From Tatlockia sp. (GTDB taxonomy: Bacteria > Cyanobacteriota > Cyanobacteriia > Cyanobacteriales > Chroococcidiopsidaceae): a DNA stretch of 19,744 bases. The stretch spans positions 1 to 19,744 of the forward strand of contig JACCVJ010000627.1 of assembly GCA_013698215.1 (NCBI GenBank), given 5' to 3'. The notes under the pieces were generated by a model. The model was not told where the DNA came from. It did no database searches and saw only the letters and a list, made by a program, of their open reading frames with translations. The first letter of the stretch is position 1; each line of letters begins with the position of its first letter. The translations under genes were made by a program, and so were the position numbers. Below, piece by piece: positions 1-8,114 of this stretch.

Positions 1-480
1 CAAACAAAAATCCCCCGTGTCTGTCGGAATATCTACATCAGCCAGTTGCTTGAGCAATCGATAGAAACTATAAGCAGTAAATCGTTTAAACCAGCTTTCT
101 TGACGGCGTTGAGTACGTTGGGCGTAAACTACTTGATAACCTTGTCGCCACTTTTCCACCATATCAGGGATAAGTTCGGGGGGATCTTGTAAGTCTGCGT
201 CTAAAATAACGACAATTTGACCCCTAGAAAAGTTTAGACCCGCAGTCACAGCAATTTGGTGTCCAAAATTGCGCGCCAAACTCAGATAACAAACACGGGC
301 ATCTTTATCGTGCAATTCGCGCAACAAAGGCAAAGAGCGATCGCGGCTACCATCATTAATTAAAATCAATTCTACCGCCCCATCCATCCGATCCATTACC
401 GCGCTCATGCGGCGGTACATCTCAGAAATCGTTTCTTCTTCGTTATAAACTGGAATAATAAAAGAATATTTAGGAGACAT
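1..480 (-). CDS. GT2 family glycosyltransferase (DPM1/GtrB-like), C-terminus cut by window edge
   Basis: The 160 residues visible form the catalytic GT-A domain of a family 2 glycosyltransferase, of the kind that transfers a sugar from a nucleotide sugar to polyprenyl phosphate. Reading from the ATG at 480, the strand starts with [17 protein letters not shown], then has INDGSRD near residue 41, the metal-binding DADLQDP near residue 94, and TDTGDF just before the edge. That order matches GtrB/DPM-like enzymes. The two transmembrane helices that usually follow would lie beyond base 1. The ATG comes two bases after the stop of the upstream TVP38-family gene, so the two are almost certainly co-transcribed and probably translationally coupled. 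No frameshift is seen. Seen: domain and motifs. Inferred: polyprenyl phosphate as acceptor. The donor sugar is unknown. Confidence 0.93.
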   Translation of the reverse strand, partial: MSPKYSFIIPVYNEEETISEMYRRMSAVMDRMDGAVELILINDGSRDRSLPLLRELHDKDARVCYLSLARNFGHQIAVTAGLNFSRGQIVVILDADLQDPPELIPDMVEKWRQGYQVVYAQRTQRRQESWFKRFTAYSFYRLLKQLADVDIPTDTGDFCL

Positions 481-482
481 AT

Positions 483-1187
483 TTAGCGTTCCTTCAAGTC
501 TTCGCTGCTAAATTCTGTTGATTTCAAAGCTTTTGCGGTTTTATTAAGCCCAGGGCGACGACGATACCACGTAGAGCCTCCCACCAGAATACCTGTAAGT
601 GCCAATGCTCCGACTAAAGGTAAAACATCTCCTGTATGCAATGCCTTTAACCCTGAACTTCCCAGCAATACAAATGGTAAAATACCAGGGACTGTACCAA
701 TAGTTGTACCTAAAACATAATCTTTAAAACTAATTGATGTTAATCCCGCCGCAAAATTAACCAACCCGTAGGGCATAATTGGCACTAACCGGATAGCAAA
801 CATATAAAATAAACCGCCTCGGCACACTTCCGCATCCATGGCTTGCCAGCGCCCGCCAAGGCGTTTAGTTACTGCTTCCCGTCCTACAGTGCGAGTAAAA
901 GTAAAAGCAACAATTGCCGCGATAATTGCCCCTAAGCTAGTCCACAAAGTTCCCCATACAGCTCCAAAAACTGCTCCACCTATAAGATTAAGAGCAGTTG
1001 ATGGCAGAACCAGTATCGTTGCTGCAACATACAAGACAATATAAACAATTGGGCCCCAAAAACCCGCAGACTTCAGCCAAGCTTGAATTTGTACTGGATC
1101 GATCCCTCCGAGCAGATAAATTACTCCTCCAGTAGCAACAAAGCAGACAATTGTGAGTACCAATATACTTATTTTTATATTGGACAT
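483..1187 (-). CDS. TVP38/TMEM64 (DedA, SNARE-associated) family membrane protein
   Basis: A 234-residue integral membrane protein of the TVP38/TMEM64 branch of the DedA superfamily. An N-terminal helix at about residues 7-27 is followed by hydrophobic segments at about 43-62, 66-96, 125-148 and 157-177. The family signature lies at about 129-149: [20 protein letters not shown], with the conserved arginine and prolines. A second glycine- and proline-rich re-entrant region, [13 protein letters not shown], lies at about 160-172. DedA-superfamily proteins have been linked to flipping or recycling lipid carriers such as undecaprenyl phosphate; TVP38-like members are less well understood. Lying between glycosyltransferases that would use polyprenyl-phosphate sugars, a carrier-handling role is an attractive inference but not demonstrated. 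It is 37 bp downstream of the GT-C gene and 2 bp upstream of the next GT2 gene. Confidence 0.92.
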   Translation of the reverse strand: MSNIKISILVLTIVCFVATGGVIYLLGGIDPVQIQAWLKSAGFWGPIVYIVLYVAATILVLPSTALNLIGGAVFGAVWGTLWTSLGAIIAAIVAFTFTRTVGREAVTKRLGGRWQAMDAEVCRGGLFYMFAIRLVPIMPYGLVNFAAGLTSISFKDYVLGTTIGTVPGILPFVLLGSSGLKALHTGDVLPLVGALALTGILVGGSTWYRRRPGLNKTAKALKSTEFSSEDLKER

Positions 1188-1224
1188 CCGCTTATATTCC
1201 TATTATTGACAAAATGAAGCCAAT

Positions 1225-2370
1225 TTACGCTACCCATAATCCCCAAGAAAAGCGCATAGAAAAGTATATTAACAGTGCCACAAATAATCCCATAGTTACG
1301 TATCCCCAGCGCGGCTGACGAGCCAGCAACAGCCCTAATGCAAACGATAGCGACACAATAGCATAGGAAAAGCGGTGGACAGAATATACAGTCGAGCCAG
1401 AGCTAAATAGTAATGCTAAGGAGCATAAGCCGTAGACGAAGGCAATGCGGGGTAGCTGGGAGCGCGTCACCCATAAAATATAGCCGCCGCCAAAAAACAT
1501 CAAAATTTTAGTTGTATCAATAAACGCGATAGTTAAGCCACGACGCAAAGTTAAGACTCTTGCAAATAGCTTTGGCCAAGGACTCCAACTACCGTCAGTA
1601 TGTGCATGCCAGCCTCTTTGAGCGTGAATAAATGCTAGCGGATCGCCAAAATAAACAGCACAATACAGCATAAATAGTAGTAGTCCGCTAGTAGCAATTA
1701 TCGCTGCAGTATAGGCAGTCGCAGGGCGACGTTCTTTCCAAGCTACTAGCAGAAAGGCAGGGGACAGGGCTACTCCTGTAATGCGAGTTGCTGTGGTCAA
1801 GGCTCCAAAAATACCAGCTTTTATATGATGCTTGCGATCAAAGGCTTGTAAAGATAGCGTGCTAAGTAATAAAAATAATCCTTCAGTGTAAGTTACAGTC
1901 CCATATAGAGAGAACGGACACAAAGCTAGTACAGCAGTTGCCCATCGCGCAGCACTAATTCCTTGGCGCTCTTTCACCCAATTGTATAAAACTAGCAAAG
2001 CACCTAAAAATGCTAGGTTGTTCACAATCGTACCTGCTACCGGAAATGCTATACCCAAGCTCATTATCCCGCGAGTAATCAGCGGATACAAAGGAAAAAA
2101 TGCAATAGAATGTTGGGCGTTATCATCTGCGTATTCGTAGCCAAGAGTAGCAATACTTCTATACCAGTAACCGTCCCAATTAGTGAATCGATTCCATCCT
2201 GAGCGCTCCCAACCTATAAGTGAATTGATATGAGGATCGTCAACTCTATCTATGACTATCAAAGGTGCAATAATTTGCATTGCAACAACAATTAATAGTC
2301 GGCTGAATAACCACATTAAACAAACAAAAATCGTACCATTCGCCGCCTTGTTAGCAATTGTGTTTGTCAT
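1225..2370 (-). CDS. PIG-V-like GT-C mannosyltransferase family protein, copy 1
   Basis: A 381-residue polytopic membrane protein resembling PIG-V-type GT-C glycosyltransferases, which use a lipid-phosphate sugar as donor on the non-cytoplasmic face. After an N-terminal helix (about 12-40), the first large loop carries the acidic motif NWDGYWY at about 64-70, where GT-C enzymes place their catalytic aspartate. FFPLYP follows at about 91-96, then YTEGLFLLL at about 161-169 and TRITG at about 195-199, with hydrophobic helices to the end at GLWVA. It is a clear paralogue of the protein encoded at 3953-5110, sharing all these motifs and the C-terminal SWGLW. It starts at an ATG and is followed 37 bp on by the TVP38 gene. 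Family assignment is from visible motifs; mannose as the sugar is only inferred from the eukaryotic homologue. Confidence 0.88.
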   Translation of the reverse strand: MTNTIANKAANGTIFVCLMWLFSRLLIVVAMQIIAPLIVIDRVDDPHINSLIGWERSGWNRFTNWDGYWYRSIATLGYEYADDNAQHSIAFFPLYPLITRGIMSLGIAFPVAGTIVNNLAFLGALLVLYNWVKERQGISAARWATAVLALCPFSLYGTVTYTEGLFLLLSTLSLQAFDRKHHIKAGIFGALTTATRITGVALSPAFLLVAWKERRPATAYTAAIIATSGLLLFMLYCAVYFGDPLAFIHAQRGWHAHTDGSWSPWPKLFARVLTLRRGLTIAFIDTTKILMFFGGGYILWVTRSQLPRIAFVYGLCSLALLFSSGSTVYSVHRFSYAIVSLSFALGLLLARQPRWGYVTMGLFVALLIYFSMRFSWGLWVA

Positions 2371-2426
2371 AGAGTAAAAACCATGATTCGATATACAACA
2401 TTGACAGCAATGGAAAAGGCAAAAAA

Positions 2427-2454
2427 TGATTTATGTTTAGTGATTTATGTTTAG
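2427..2454. repeat. Perfect 14-bp tandem duplication
   Basis: The unit TGATTTATGTTTAG occurs twice head to tail in the 225-bp gap between the GT2/GtrA gene and the GT-C copy 1 gene. It lies 57 bp upstream of the copy 1 start codon, so it is in that gene's likely leader or promoter region. It may be simple slippage. No other copies were noticed in the window. Confidence 0.8.
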
Positions 2455-2595
2455 TACCTAACCTAGCTTTACTTTTGCTCCTGAAACACCATTCTTGTCT
2501 AAGAATATCAATATTTTTCCTCAATGTATGCTAATAAGCCACACCGACCAACTGAAATGCTAAAGCAATTAATATGATTCTCAGCTACTAGCTGC

Positions 2596-3840
2596 TTACT
2601 TGACTTGCGTTACTCGCCAACTAAGCTTAAGATTAACCCAAAAATTCCAGATAGTAGCAACAGCGATCGCAATTAAGTTTGCAACATAACGATTGCGGAA
2701 AACAAAATTGAAAACTAGATTTAGCACCAGCACATTTAATACTAATCCTGCCAGGCAAACGATATTAAATTTTAAAAATCGCTTGCTACGCTGCTTCCAC
2801 CCCTGTTGTTCGCCAGTAAGATCGCCAAACGTCCAGCGATCGTTCCAGAGAAAATTATTAAAAATTGCTATTTCGCCAGCAATGATTTTACTACGGGTCA
2901 AAGGCAAATCAAAAGTAGAAGGGTCGCTTAATAAATATAACAGTGTCATATCCACAAACACTCCTGAGAGACCTACTAAACCAAAGCGAACAAACCTCCC
3001 AAGCGGAAAACCGACACGATTAGTAAACTTGCCAATTCGTCCTGTAGAAACTCGTAATCTCAATAAATGTTGCAGATATTCTACATATTGTTTCCATGTG
3101 ACTTTACTCTCACCGTCTTTGCGCTCTTGAAATACATAACCTACTTCTGCAATCTGGTCTATGTCTCCCCGCCCTAGCACTTCAATGAGAATTTTGTATC
3201 CGACTGGATTTAGAGTTTTACTAACTATGGAATTGCGACGCACCATAAAGTAACCACTCATCGGATCTGATACTCGACCAATTACCCTTGGTAAGATGAG
3301 CAAACCCAAGGTCTGAGCGCCACGCGACAGAAATCTCCTGATAAAACTCCAGCTACTTACACCACCACCGGAAACGTGACGGCTAGCAACAGCTAAATCG
3401 GCTCCTTCATCAATCCTACTCAACATTTGTAATAGAACTTGTGGCGGATGCTGCAAATCGCCGTCAATAACTCCCAAAACCCGTCCCCTTGCTACCTGCC
3501 ATCCACGAATTACCGCCGAGGAAAGCCCCCGCTCGCGTTCGCGGCGCATTACCCGTAGTTGGGAATATTTGGGCATGAGATTCATCGCAATTTCCCAAGT
3601 GCGGTCTGGACTATTATCATCTACTACTATTAACTCGTATTCTCCAGGAATAAACTCATCTAGTAGCTGGCTTAATATCTTGACGATGTTATTGATATTT
3701 GCGCTTTCTTCGTAAGTTGGAATTACCAGTGAAAATCGTACTAAATCATTTTCTGAACTTTGAGAATTGGGCGGCAACGGAGGTATTTGCAACGAACCCG
3801 ATGGAACAGTTAATAGAGAATTAGTTGACTGGAGAGTCAT
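2596..3840 (-). CDS. GT2 glycosyltransferase fused to GtrA-like membrane domain (polyprenol-phosphate sugar synthase type)
   Basis: A 414-residue, two-domain protein. After a proline- and serine-rich N-terminal tail of about 34 residues comes a DPM1-like GT2 domain: FSLVIPTYEES at about 36-46, VVDDNSPD at 72-79, GLSSAVIRGW at 105-114, the metal site DGDLQHP at 126-132 and SDPMSGYF at 191-198. Residues about 283-412 form a four-helix GtrA-like domain, opening with FVRFGLVGLSGVFVDMTLLY and containing NNFLWNDRWTF at 328-338. DPM1-like enzymes make polyprenyl-phosphate mannose or glucose. GtrA-type domains are associated with moving such lipids across the membrane, so this one chain could couple synthesis to translocation. 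It lies 112 bp downstream of GT-C copy 2 and upstream of GT-C copy 1, the likely consumers of its product. The start is an ATG at 3840. Product sugar not determined. Confidence 0.94.
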   Translation of the reverse strand: MTLQSTNSLLTVPSGSLQIPPLPPNSQSSENDLVRFSLVIPTYEESANINNIVKILSQLLDEFIPGEYELIVVDDNSPDRTWEIAMNLMPKYSQLRVMRRERERGLSSAVIRGWQVARGRVLGVIDGDLQHPPQVLLQMLSRIDEGADLAVASRHVSGGGVSSWSFIRRFLSRGAQTLGLLILPRVIGRVSDPMSGYFMVRRNSIVSKTLNPVGYKILIEVLGRGDIDQIAEVGYVFQERKDGESKVTWKQYVEYLQHLLRLRVSTGRIGKFTNRVGFPLGRFVRFGLVGLSGVFVDMTLLYLLSDPSTFDLPLTRSKIIAGEIAIFNNFLWNDRWTFGDLTGEQQGWKQRSKRFLKFNIVCLAGLVLNVLVLNLVFNFVFRNRYVANLIAIAVATIWNFWVNLKLSWRVTQVK

Positions 3841-3952
3841 AAAGTAGGTTTAAGATTGCTAAGATTACAATAGAGTTGACAATCATCATAGAGGCGATCA
3901 ATAAGTTGACGGACAAACCTCGCTATACGGTCTCTAGTAAATTTTCGTAGTC

Positions 3953-5110
3953 CTATCCTATCCAGAGTCCCCAAGATGACCGCACTGAGTAGTACACGAG
4001 CATTGAAAAAAATAGCCCTATAGTTGCACATCCCCAAATTGGCTGGGCAGAGAGCAATAAACCAAGTGCGATCTCTATGGGTACAATAGCATAGACAAAG
4101 CGTTCTATAGATAGGACAGAACCAGAAGCTATAATCATCGCTACCGAGCAAAATCCATAAGCAATAGCAACACGGCTGATTTTAGCGCGCGAGTACCATA
4201 ATAAGTAAGTTCCGCCAAAAAATGCAACTACTTTAGTCAAAGCAAATAAAGCTGTGCTTGTGCCTTTACGTAGTAATAAGTCCTGTGTTAGCAGATCCCA
4301 CCAACCTGTTAAATTAAACCCTGTATGCGACTGCCATCCCCTCTGAGCGTGAACGAAGGCTAGGGGGTTTCCGAAACGAATAGCGCAGTACGCGCTGAAC
4401 AAAAGCAAGCCTCCAAGCGTAGCAAAAGCTGTAACATAGGCGATCGCACCACGACGTTCCCTCCACGCTACTAGCAAGAAAGTAGGCATCAGTGGCGCTC
4501 CTGTGATGCGAGTTGCTGTTGTCAATACCCCAAAAAAAGCAGCTTTTCTATACTGGTGATTGTCAAAAGCTTGCAAAGCGGCGGTACTAAGTAGTAGAAA
4601 TAACCCTTCAGTATAAGTAATCAAGCCAAAGATTGATAGCGGACACCATGCTAATACGGCAGTAACCCATCTAGCTGCACTAACTCCGTGGCGATCTTCT
4701 ACCCAGTGGTACGCAATTAATAATGCACCCAAAAAGGCTGTACTATTTACGAGCGTGCCTGCTGTTGCAAAAGATAGACCCAAACTCATCACACCACGAG
4801 TAACTAAGGGATACAAGGGAAAAAACGCTATAGAGTGCTGCTTCAAATCATCGGCATACTCATAGCCTGTAGTAGCAATTTTTTGATACCAGGTACCATC
4901 CCAACCACTAAAACGCGCCCAGCCTAACTTCTCAACAAAGTTGGGATTGCTGTGAACTGCATCTGGAATAATTGCTGGTGCAATTAGATGCATTACCGTA
5001 ATAATTGATAAGCGGCTTAACAGCCACATAGCCAAAACAAAAATGAACCCGTTTGTGTATTTTTTTTTAGCAGCCGTTTGTGTTTTACTCAGTTCTTTGC
5101 CATCAAACAT
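3953..5110 (-). CDS. PIG-V-like GT-C mannosyltransferase family protein, copy 2
   Basis: A 385-residue polytopic membrane protein, paralogous to copy 1 at 1225-2370. It has the same landmarks in the same order: GWDGTWY at about 69-75, QHSIAFFPLYPL at about 91-102, a YTEGLFLLL helix, TRITG, and a C-terminus ending SSWGLWIG. The reading frame stays open upstream to a TTG at 5167, adding 19 residues. I prefer the ATG at 5110 because the resulting N-terminus has about the same length and hydrophobic pattern as copy 1 (GFIFVLAMWLLSRL against GTIFVCLMWLFSRL). It is probably the first gene of the minus-strand glycan island. Two GT-C copies flanking the GT2/GtrA fusion suggest duplication and divergence in acceptor or linkage. 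Donor and acceptor are inferred from family only. Confidence 0.87.
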   Translation of the reverse strand: MFDGKELSKTQTAAKKKYTNGFIFVLAMWLLSRLSIITVMHLIAPAIIPDAVHSNPNFVEKLGWARFSGWDGTWYQKIATTGYEYADDLKQHSIAFFPLYPLVTRGVMSLGLSFATAGTLVNSTAFLGALLIAYHWVEDRHGVSAARWVTAVLAWCPLSIFGLITYTEGLFLLLSTAALQAFDNHQYRKAAFFGVLTTATRITGAPLMPTFLLVAWRERRGAIAYVTAFATLGGLLLFSAYCAIRFGNPLAFVHAQRGWQSHTGFNLTGWWDLLTQDLLLRKGTSTALFALTKVVAFFGGTYLLWYSRAKISRVAIAYGFCSVAMIIASGSVLSIERFVYAIVPIEIALGLLLSAQPIWGCATIGLFFSMLVYYSVRSSWGLWIG

Positions 5111-5224
5111 TGTTGTTACTAAAAGATAAATGGTTTGTGTCGTAACTTCATCAACCCATAAACCCAATCATTTTAAGCCAGATGATTTAGTTTATGACAA
5201 GCTTATTATTGACTTTTCCCTATA

Positions 5225-5253
5225 GATATAGTCAAACCTTTACCCAGAAACAA
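5225..5253 (-). promoter_or_regulatory. Candidate promoter for the glycan island
   Basis: On the minus strand TTGTTT (5253-5248) is separated by 17 bp from TATATC (5230-5225), about 115 bp upstream of the preferred start of GT-C copy 2. It matches sigma70-type boxes at only four of six positions in the -10 and about as well in the -35, so this is weak. The roughly 300-bp gap 5111-5410 otherwise shows no gene or strong terminator. Confidence 0.25.
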
Positions 5254-5410
5254 TGTATTGCTTAATGATGCGACCGATAACAAGATTCTTCAAGTTTTAA
5301 GAATACATATTTTATCAGCTTTCGTAGCTAGAATTTATGTATAAAAATGTACATAACTTTTGTTTAATAGCGAGAAGTATAGCTTCGGGCAACGTTATTT
5401 AGCAACTATT

Positions 5411-6733
5411 TCAACTTTCTAACTTACTGGCAATACCTTCGCAGCCACCAGGAATCGTTGCTCTAGTTTGTTCGCCACCCCACGTACAGCAGTAGTAACG
5501 CACGGGTTCAGACATCCTCTGTACATCGCTAAAATCGGCATTTTCAACTACCGCTCCGGTATATTCTCCGGTTTGGTAGTTGGGCCCTTGAGTACGACTA
5601 CGAGGACTAGCTACTTCCGCCTTGCCATAAAATAACCGAGTTCCTTTAAAATCTGCACCAACTAACTTAGCATCATACAAAATAGTCCGAGCTAAGTTAG
5701 TTTTAACCAAATCGCACTTACTCAAGTTAGCGCGAACTAAATTAGCTTCGCTCAGGTCTGTCCAGCGCAAATCTGTATTAGAAAGATCCGCCCCCGCCAG
5801 CATTACACCTAAGTCTATTACCCGCACCCCATAGAGGCGATCTTCGGCGTAACCACCATTACCATTTAAAATAGCTCTACCTAAGCGAGAATCGCGTTGC
5901 AAGGGGGTAAGGAGCTTAGAACGAGATAAAAACCGGATTATTTTTGCTTTACCACTGCCATCAACACTACTAAATATAGCGGCGGTGCGTCCTTCGGCGA
6001 TCGCTCTTTCTTGGGGCCAATCTTCTAATAATCCCTGCTCATCTAACACTAAGTCCGATACACCTTGAAAATAAGCATCAATTGTTTGCTGCTGAGTAAT
6101 TAAGTTTTGTTGGACGGTGAGCAAATTTTGCTGAATAGTCAAGTCTTTAGAAATAACGTACTGTCGCCAAGCCACATATACAGCAATTACAGCAATTAAA
6201 ATTTGTCCCAAAGCCCCAAACCACTCGGCTAAGGTTCCCGAAGCATCCCAGTTAATTTGTTCGCCCCAATTATATAGTTGGTTGCTAAAACCAGTAAAGT
6301 TAAATAACCCCACAATCGCGGCTGCTGCTCCCAAAAAAGCCACAAATAGCGACTTCTCTTGGGGGGAAACCATTTCACTAATTACCGCCTGCAACCAAGG
6401 TAAAATCACCGCTCCCGATAGTAGCAATGCTAGTAACGTTCCGGCGATGCCAATGATAAAGTTGTTTAACGCTACGCCAATAATTACTAGAGTGATCGCA
6501 ATTAAAGTTACAACGATCGCCCGCGGACTACCTGTGCGAAACTTTGTATTATCTTGGTTAGTCGAACGAGATTGAGCTAAAGCAGCGAGATTTTGAGGTG
6601 ATTGCAAGGATGACAAAGCAGCTAGGGCTTGTTGCGTTGCCAAATCTGCTGTACTAATGCCGAGATCGTTATTACTGCGATTGTCGCTGGAGTTTTCAGG
6701 GTTAGGCAAAGAAGAATTTGGATCAATCGTCAT
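5411..6733 (-). CDS. Membrane-anchored pentapeptide-repeat protein
   Basis: A 440-residue protein in three parts. The first 70 residues are polar and rich in Asn, Ser, Gln and Ala, so likely disordered. Four hydrophobic helices follow at about 72-95, 97-118, 128-147 and 172-190, then a Gln-rich possible coiled coil at 195-222 with the repeated phrase LLTVQQNLITQQQ. Residues about 313-368 hold roughly eleven A(D/N)LXX pentapeptides, such as ADLSN, TDLRW, TDLSE, ANLVR and ANLSK, which fold as a right-handed quadrilateral beta-helix. The tail has three cysteines (YYCCTWGG and GGCEG) that could form a disulfide or bind metal. The frame opens at a TTG at 6763, but the ATG at 6733 gives the more natural start. 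The function is unknown; this layout suggests a membrane scaffold. It is divergent from the DUF4336 gene, 87 bp between starts. Confidence 0.88.
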   Translation of the reverse strand: MTIDPNSSLPNPENSSDNRSNNDLGISTADLATQQALAALSSLQSPQNLAALAQSRSTNQDNTKFRTGSPRAIVVTLIAITLVIIGVALNNFIIGIAGTLLALLLSGAVILPWLQAVISEMVSPQEKSLFVAFLGAAAAIVGLFNFTGFSNQLYNWGEQINWDASGTLAEWFGALGQILIAVIAVYVAWRQYVISKDLTIQQNLLTVQQNLITQQQTIDAYFQGVSDLVLDEQGLLEDWPQERAIAEGRTAAIFSSVDGSGKAKIIRFLSRSKLLTPLQRDSRLGRAILNGNGGYAEDRLYGVRVIDLGVMLAGADLSNTDLRWTDLSEANLVRANLSKCDLVKTNLARTILYDAKLVGADFKGTRLFYGKAEVASPRSRTQGPNYQTGEYTGAVVENADFSDVQRMSEPVRYYCCTWGGEQTRATIPGGCEGIASKLES

Positions 6734-6820
6734 GCTTCTATTTTGACAGTGGGCTGCTTCCAATAAAATAATTTAAGCATTGACAATTTGTTAGGGGTCT
6801 TTAATTACCCCAATTTTAAG

Positions 6821-8023
6821 ATGAAAGTACGGGAAACGTCAGAATTATCTAGGCAGTCTACCAAAGATTTTTTGTGGTCTTTTTGGTTTACCTTGCCAAT
6901 TTACCCTTTTAGCCAACGGCAAACAATCCGCACCGAGGTTGTAAAAAATACTGTTTGGACTTTCGATCAGCTTCAAGGCATCTTTTATGTTGTCGTACCC
7001 ATTCGTATGAGCGTTGTCAGGCTTGATGTTGGCGGTTTGCTTGTTTACGCACCTGTTGCCCCAACTCCAGAATGTCTCAGGCTTCTAAATGAATTAGTTG
7101 CCGCCCATGGCGATGTTAAATATATCATTTTGCCTACTAGCTCTGGGTTAGAACATAAAGTATTTGTCGGCCCTTTTGCCCGATGCTTTCGCCATGCTCA
7201 AATATTTGTAGCGCCCAAGCAGTGGAGTTTTCCGCTTAATTTGCCGCTTAGTTGGCTTGGTTTGCCCTCTAAAAGAACTCAGGTACTTTCAGCAGATATT
7301 AGCCAAACTCCCTTTGCTCAAGAGTTTGACTATGCTATTTTGGGCGCGATTGAACTGGGATTAGGTAGATTTACTGAAGTTGCTTTTTTTCACAAAAAAT
7401 CGCGTACCTTATTAGTTACAGATACGATCGTTTCTGTGACAGCTTCGCCGCCGGACATTGTGCAGTTAGATCCTTATCCTTTGCTGTTTCATGCCCAAGA
7501 TAAAGCTACCGATGTAGTTGCAGATACTTACGCCAATCGCTGCAAAGGATGGCAACGTATCTCTTTGTTTGCCTTATATTTTAGTCCTAGCGTTCTGGAA
7601 GTACCGAAGTTAAAAGACTTACTCAGCAATGCTTTTAAAGCCAAAAACCGCTCAAAAAAGGCTTATTTTGGGTTATTTCCTTTCCAATGGCGGCAAAATT
7701 GGCAGCAATCTTTTGAGATCCTATGCGATCGCAAATTATTTGTTGCTCCTGTATTACAAACTTTAATTCTCAACCGCGCTCCTACGGAAACTCTTGCTTG
7801 GGCAGACAAAGTAGCTAGTTGGAATTTTGAACGAATTATTCCCTGTCACTTTGATGCGCCAATTGTTGCCCAAAATAAGCAATTTCGCCAAGCTTTCGCC
7901 TTTCTAGAACAGCCTGTTGCTAAAAACAATTCTCTTTTAGAGGCAGACTTTGAACTACTAAAAAAAATTGATGCAGGTTTGCAAAAAACTGGCATTGTTC
8001 CACCACCCGCCAATCAGTTGTAG
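6821..8023 (+). CDS. DUF4336 domain-containing protein
   Basis: A 400-residue soluble protein of a family common in cyanobacteria and plants and of unknown function. Recognisable blocks are VVPIRMSVVRL, GGLLVYAPVAPTPEC, VKYIILPTSSGLEHKVF and PFARCFRHAQIFVAPKQWSFP in the first 140 residues, and FERIIPCHFDAPI near the C-terminus. The fold resembles metallo-beta-lactamase-like hydrolases, but the usual HxHxDH metal motif is not seen; SGLEHK sits roughly where it would be. That makes ordinary metal-dependent hydrolysis doubtful. An in-frame TTG at 6788 would add 11 residues. I chose the ATG at 6821, although neither has a convincing ribosome binding site. It has no signal peptide or membrane helix. 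The gene is 91 bp upstream of the glycoside hydrolase, possibly in one transcript. Confidence 0.85.
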   Translation: MKVRETSELSRQSTKDFLWSFWFTLPIYPFSQRQTIRTEVVKNTVWTFDQLQGIFYVVVPIRMSVVRLDVGGLLVYAPVAPTPECLRLLNELVAAHGDVKYIILPTSSGLEHKVFVGPFARCFRHAQIFVAPKQWSFPLNLPLSWLGLPSKRTQVLSADISQTPFAQEFDYAILGAIELGLGRFTEVAFFHKKSRTLLVTDTIVSVTASPPDIVQLDPYPLLFHAQDKATDVVADTYANRCKGWQRISLFALYFSPSVLEVPKLKDLLSNAFKAKNRSKKAYFGLFPFQWRQNWQQSFEILCDRKLFVAPVLQTLILNRAPTETLAWADKVASWNFERIIPCHFDAPIVAQNKQFRQAFAFLEQPVAKNNSLLEADFELLKKIDAGLQKTGIVPPPANQL

Positions 8024-8099
8024 CGATCGCAATTTAACAACCAATCGGGAATAAATACTTATAGACTTGTATCTATTTGGATAACTTAGTCTGACCTCT

Positions 8100-8104
8100 A
8101 GGAG
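8100..8104 (+). promoter_or_regulatory. Shine-Dalgarno site deciding a GTG start
   Basis: AGGAG lies 10 nt before the GTG at 8115 and 19 nt before the in-frame ATG at 8124. The spacing favours the GTG as the start of the glycoside hydrolase gene. Confidence 0.6.
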
Positions 8105-8114
8105 TTGCTTTTTA

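Noticed and set aside
3837..4151. Open minus-strand frame of 104 codons whose stop overlaps the GT2/GtrA start codon.
   Set aside because: It lies mostly inside GT-C copy 2 in another frame. The GT-C protein already ends with the same SWGLW terminus as its paralogue, so no frameshifted extension is needed. The translation has no recognisable domain.
5111..5167. N-terminal extension of GT-C copy 2 from a TTG at 5167.
   Set aside because: The ATG at 5110 gives an N-terminus matching the paralogue, while the extension has no counterpart there.
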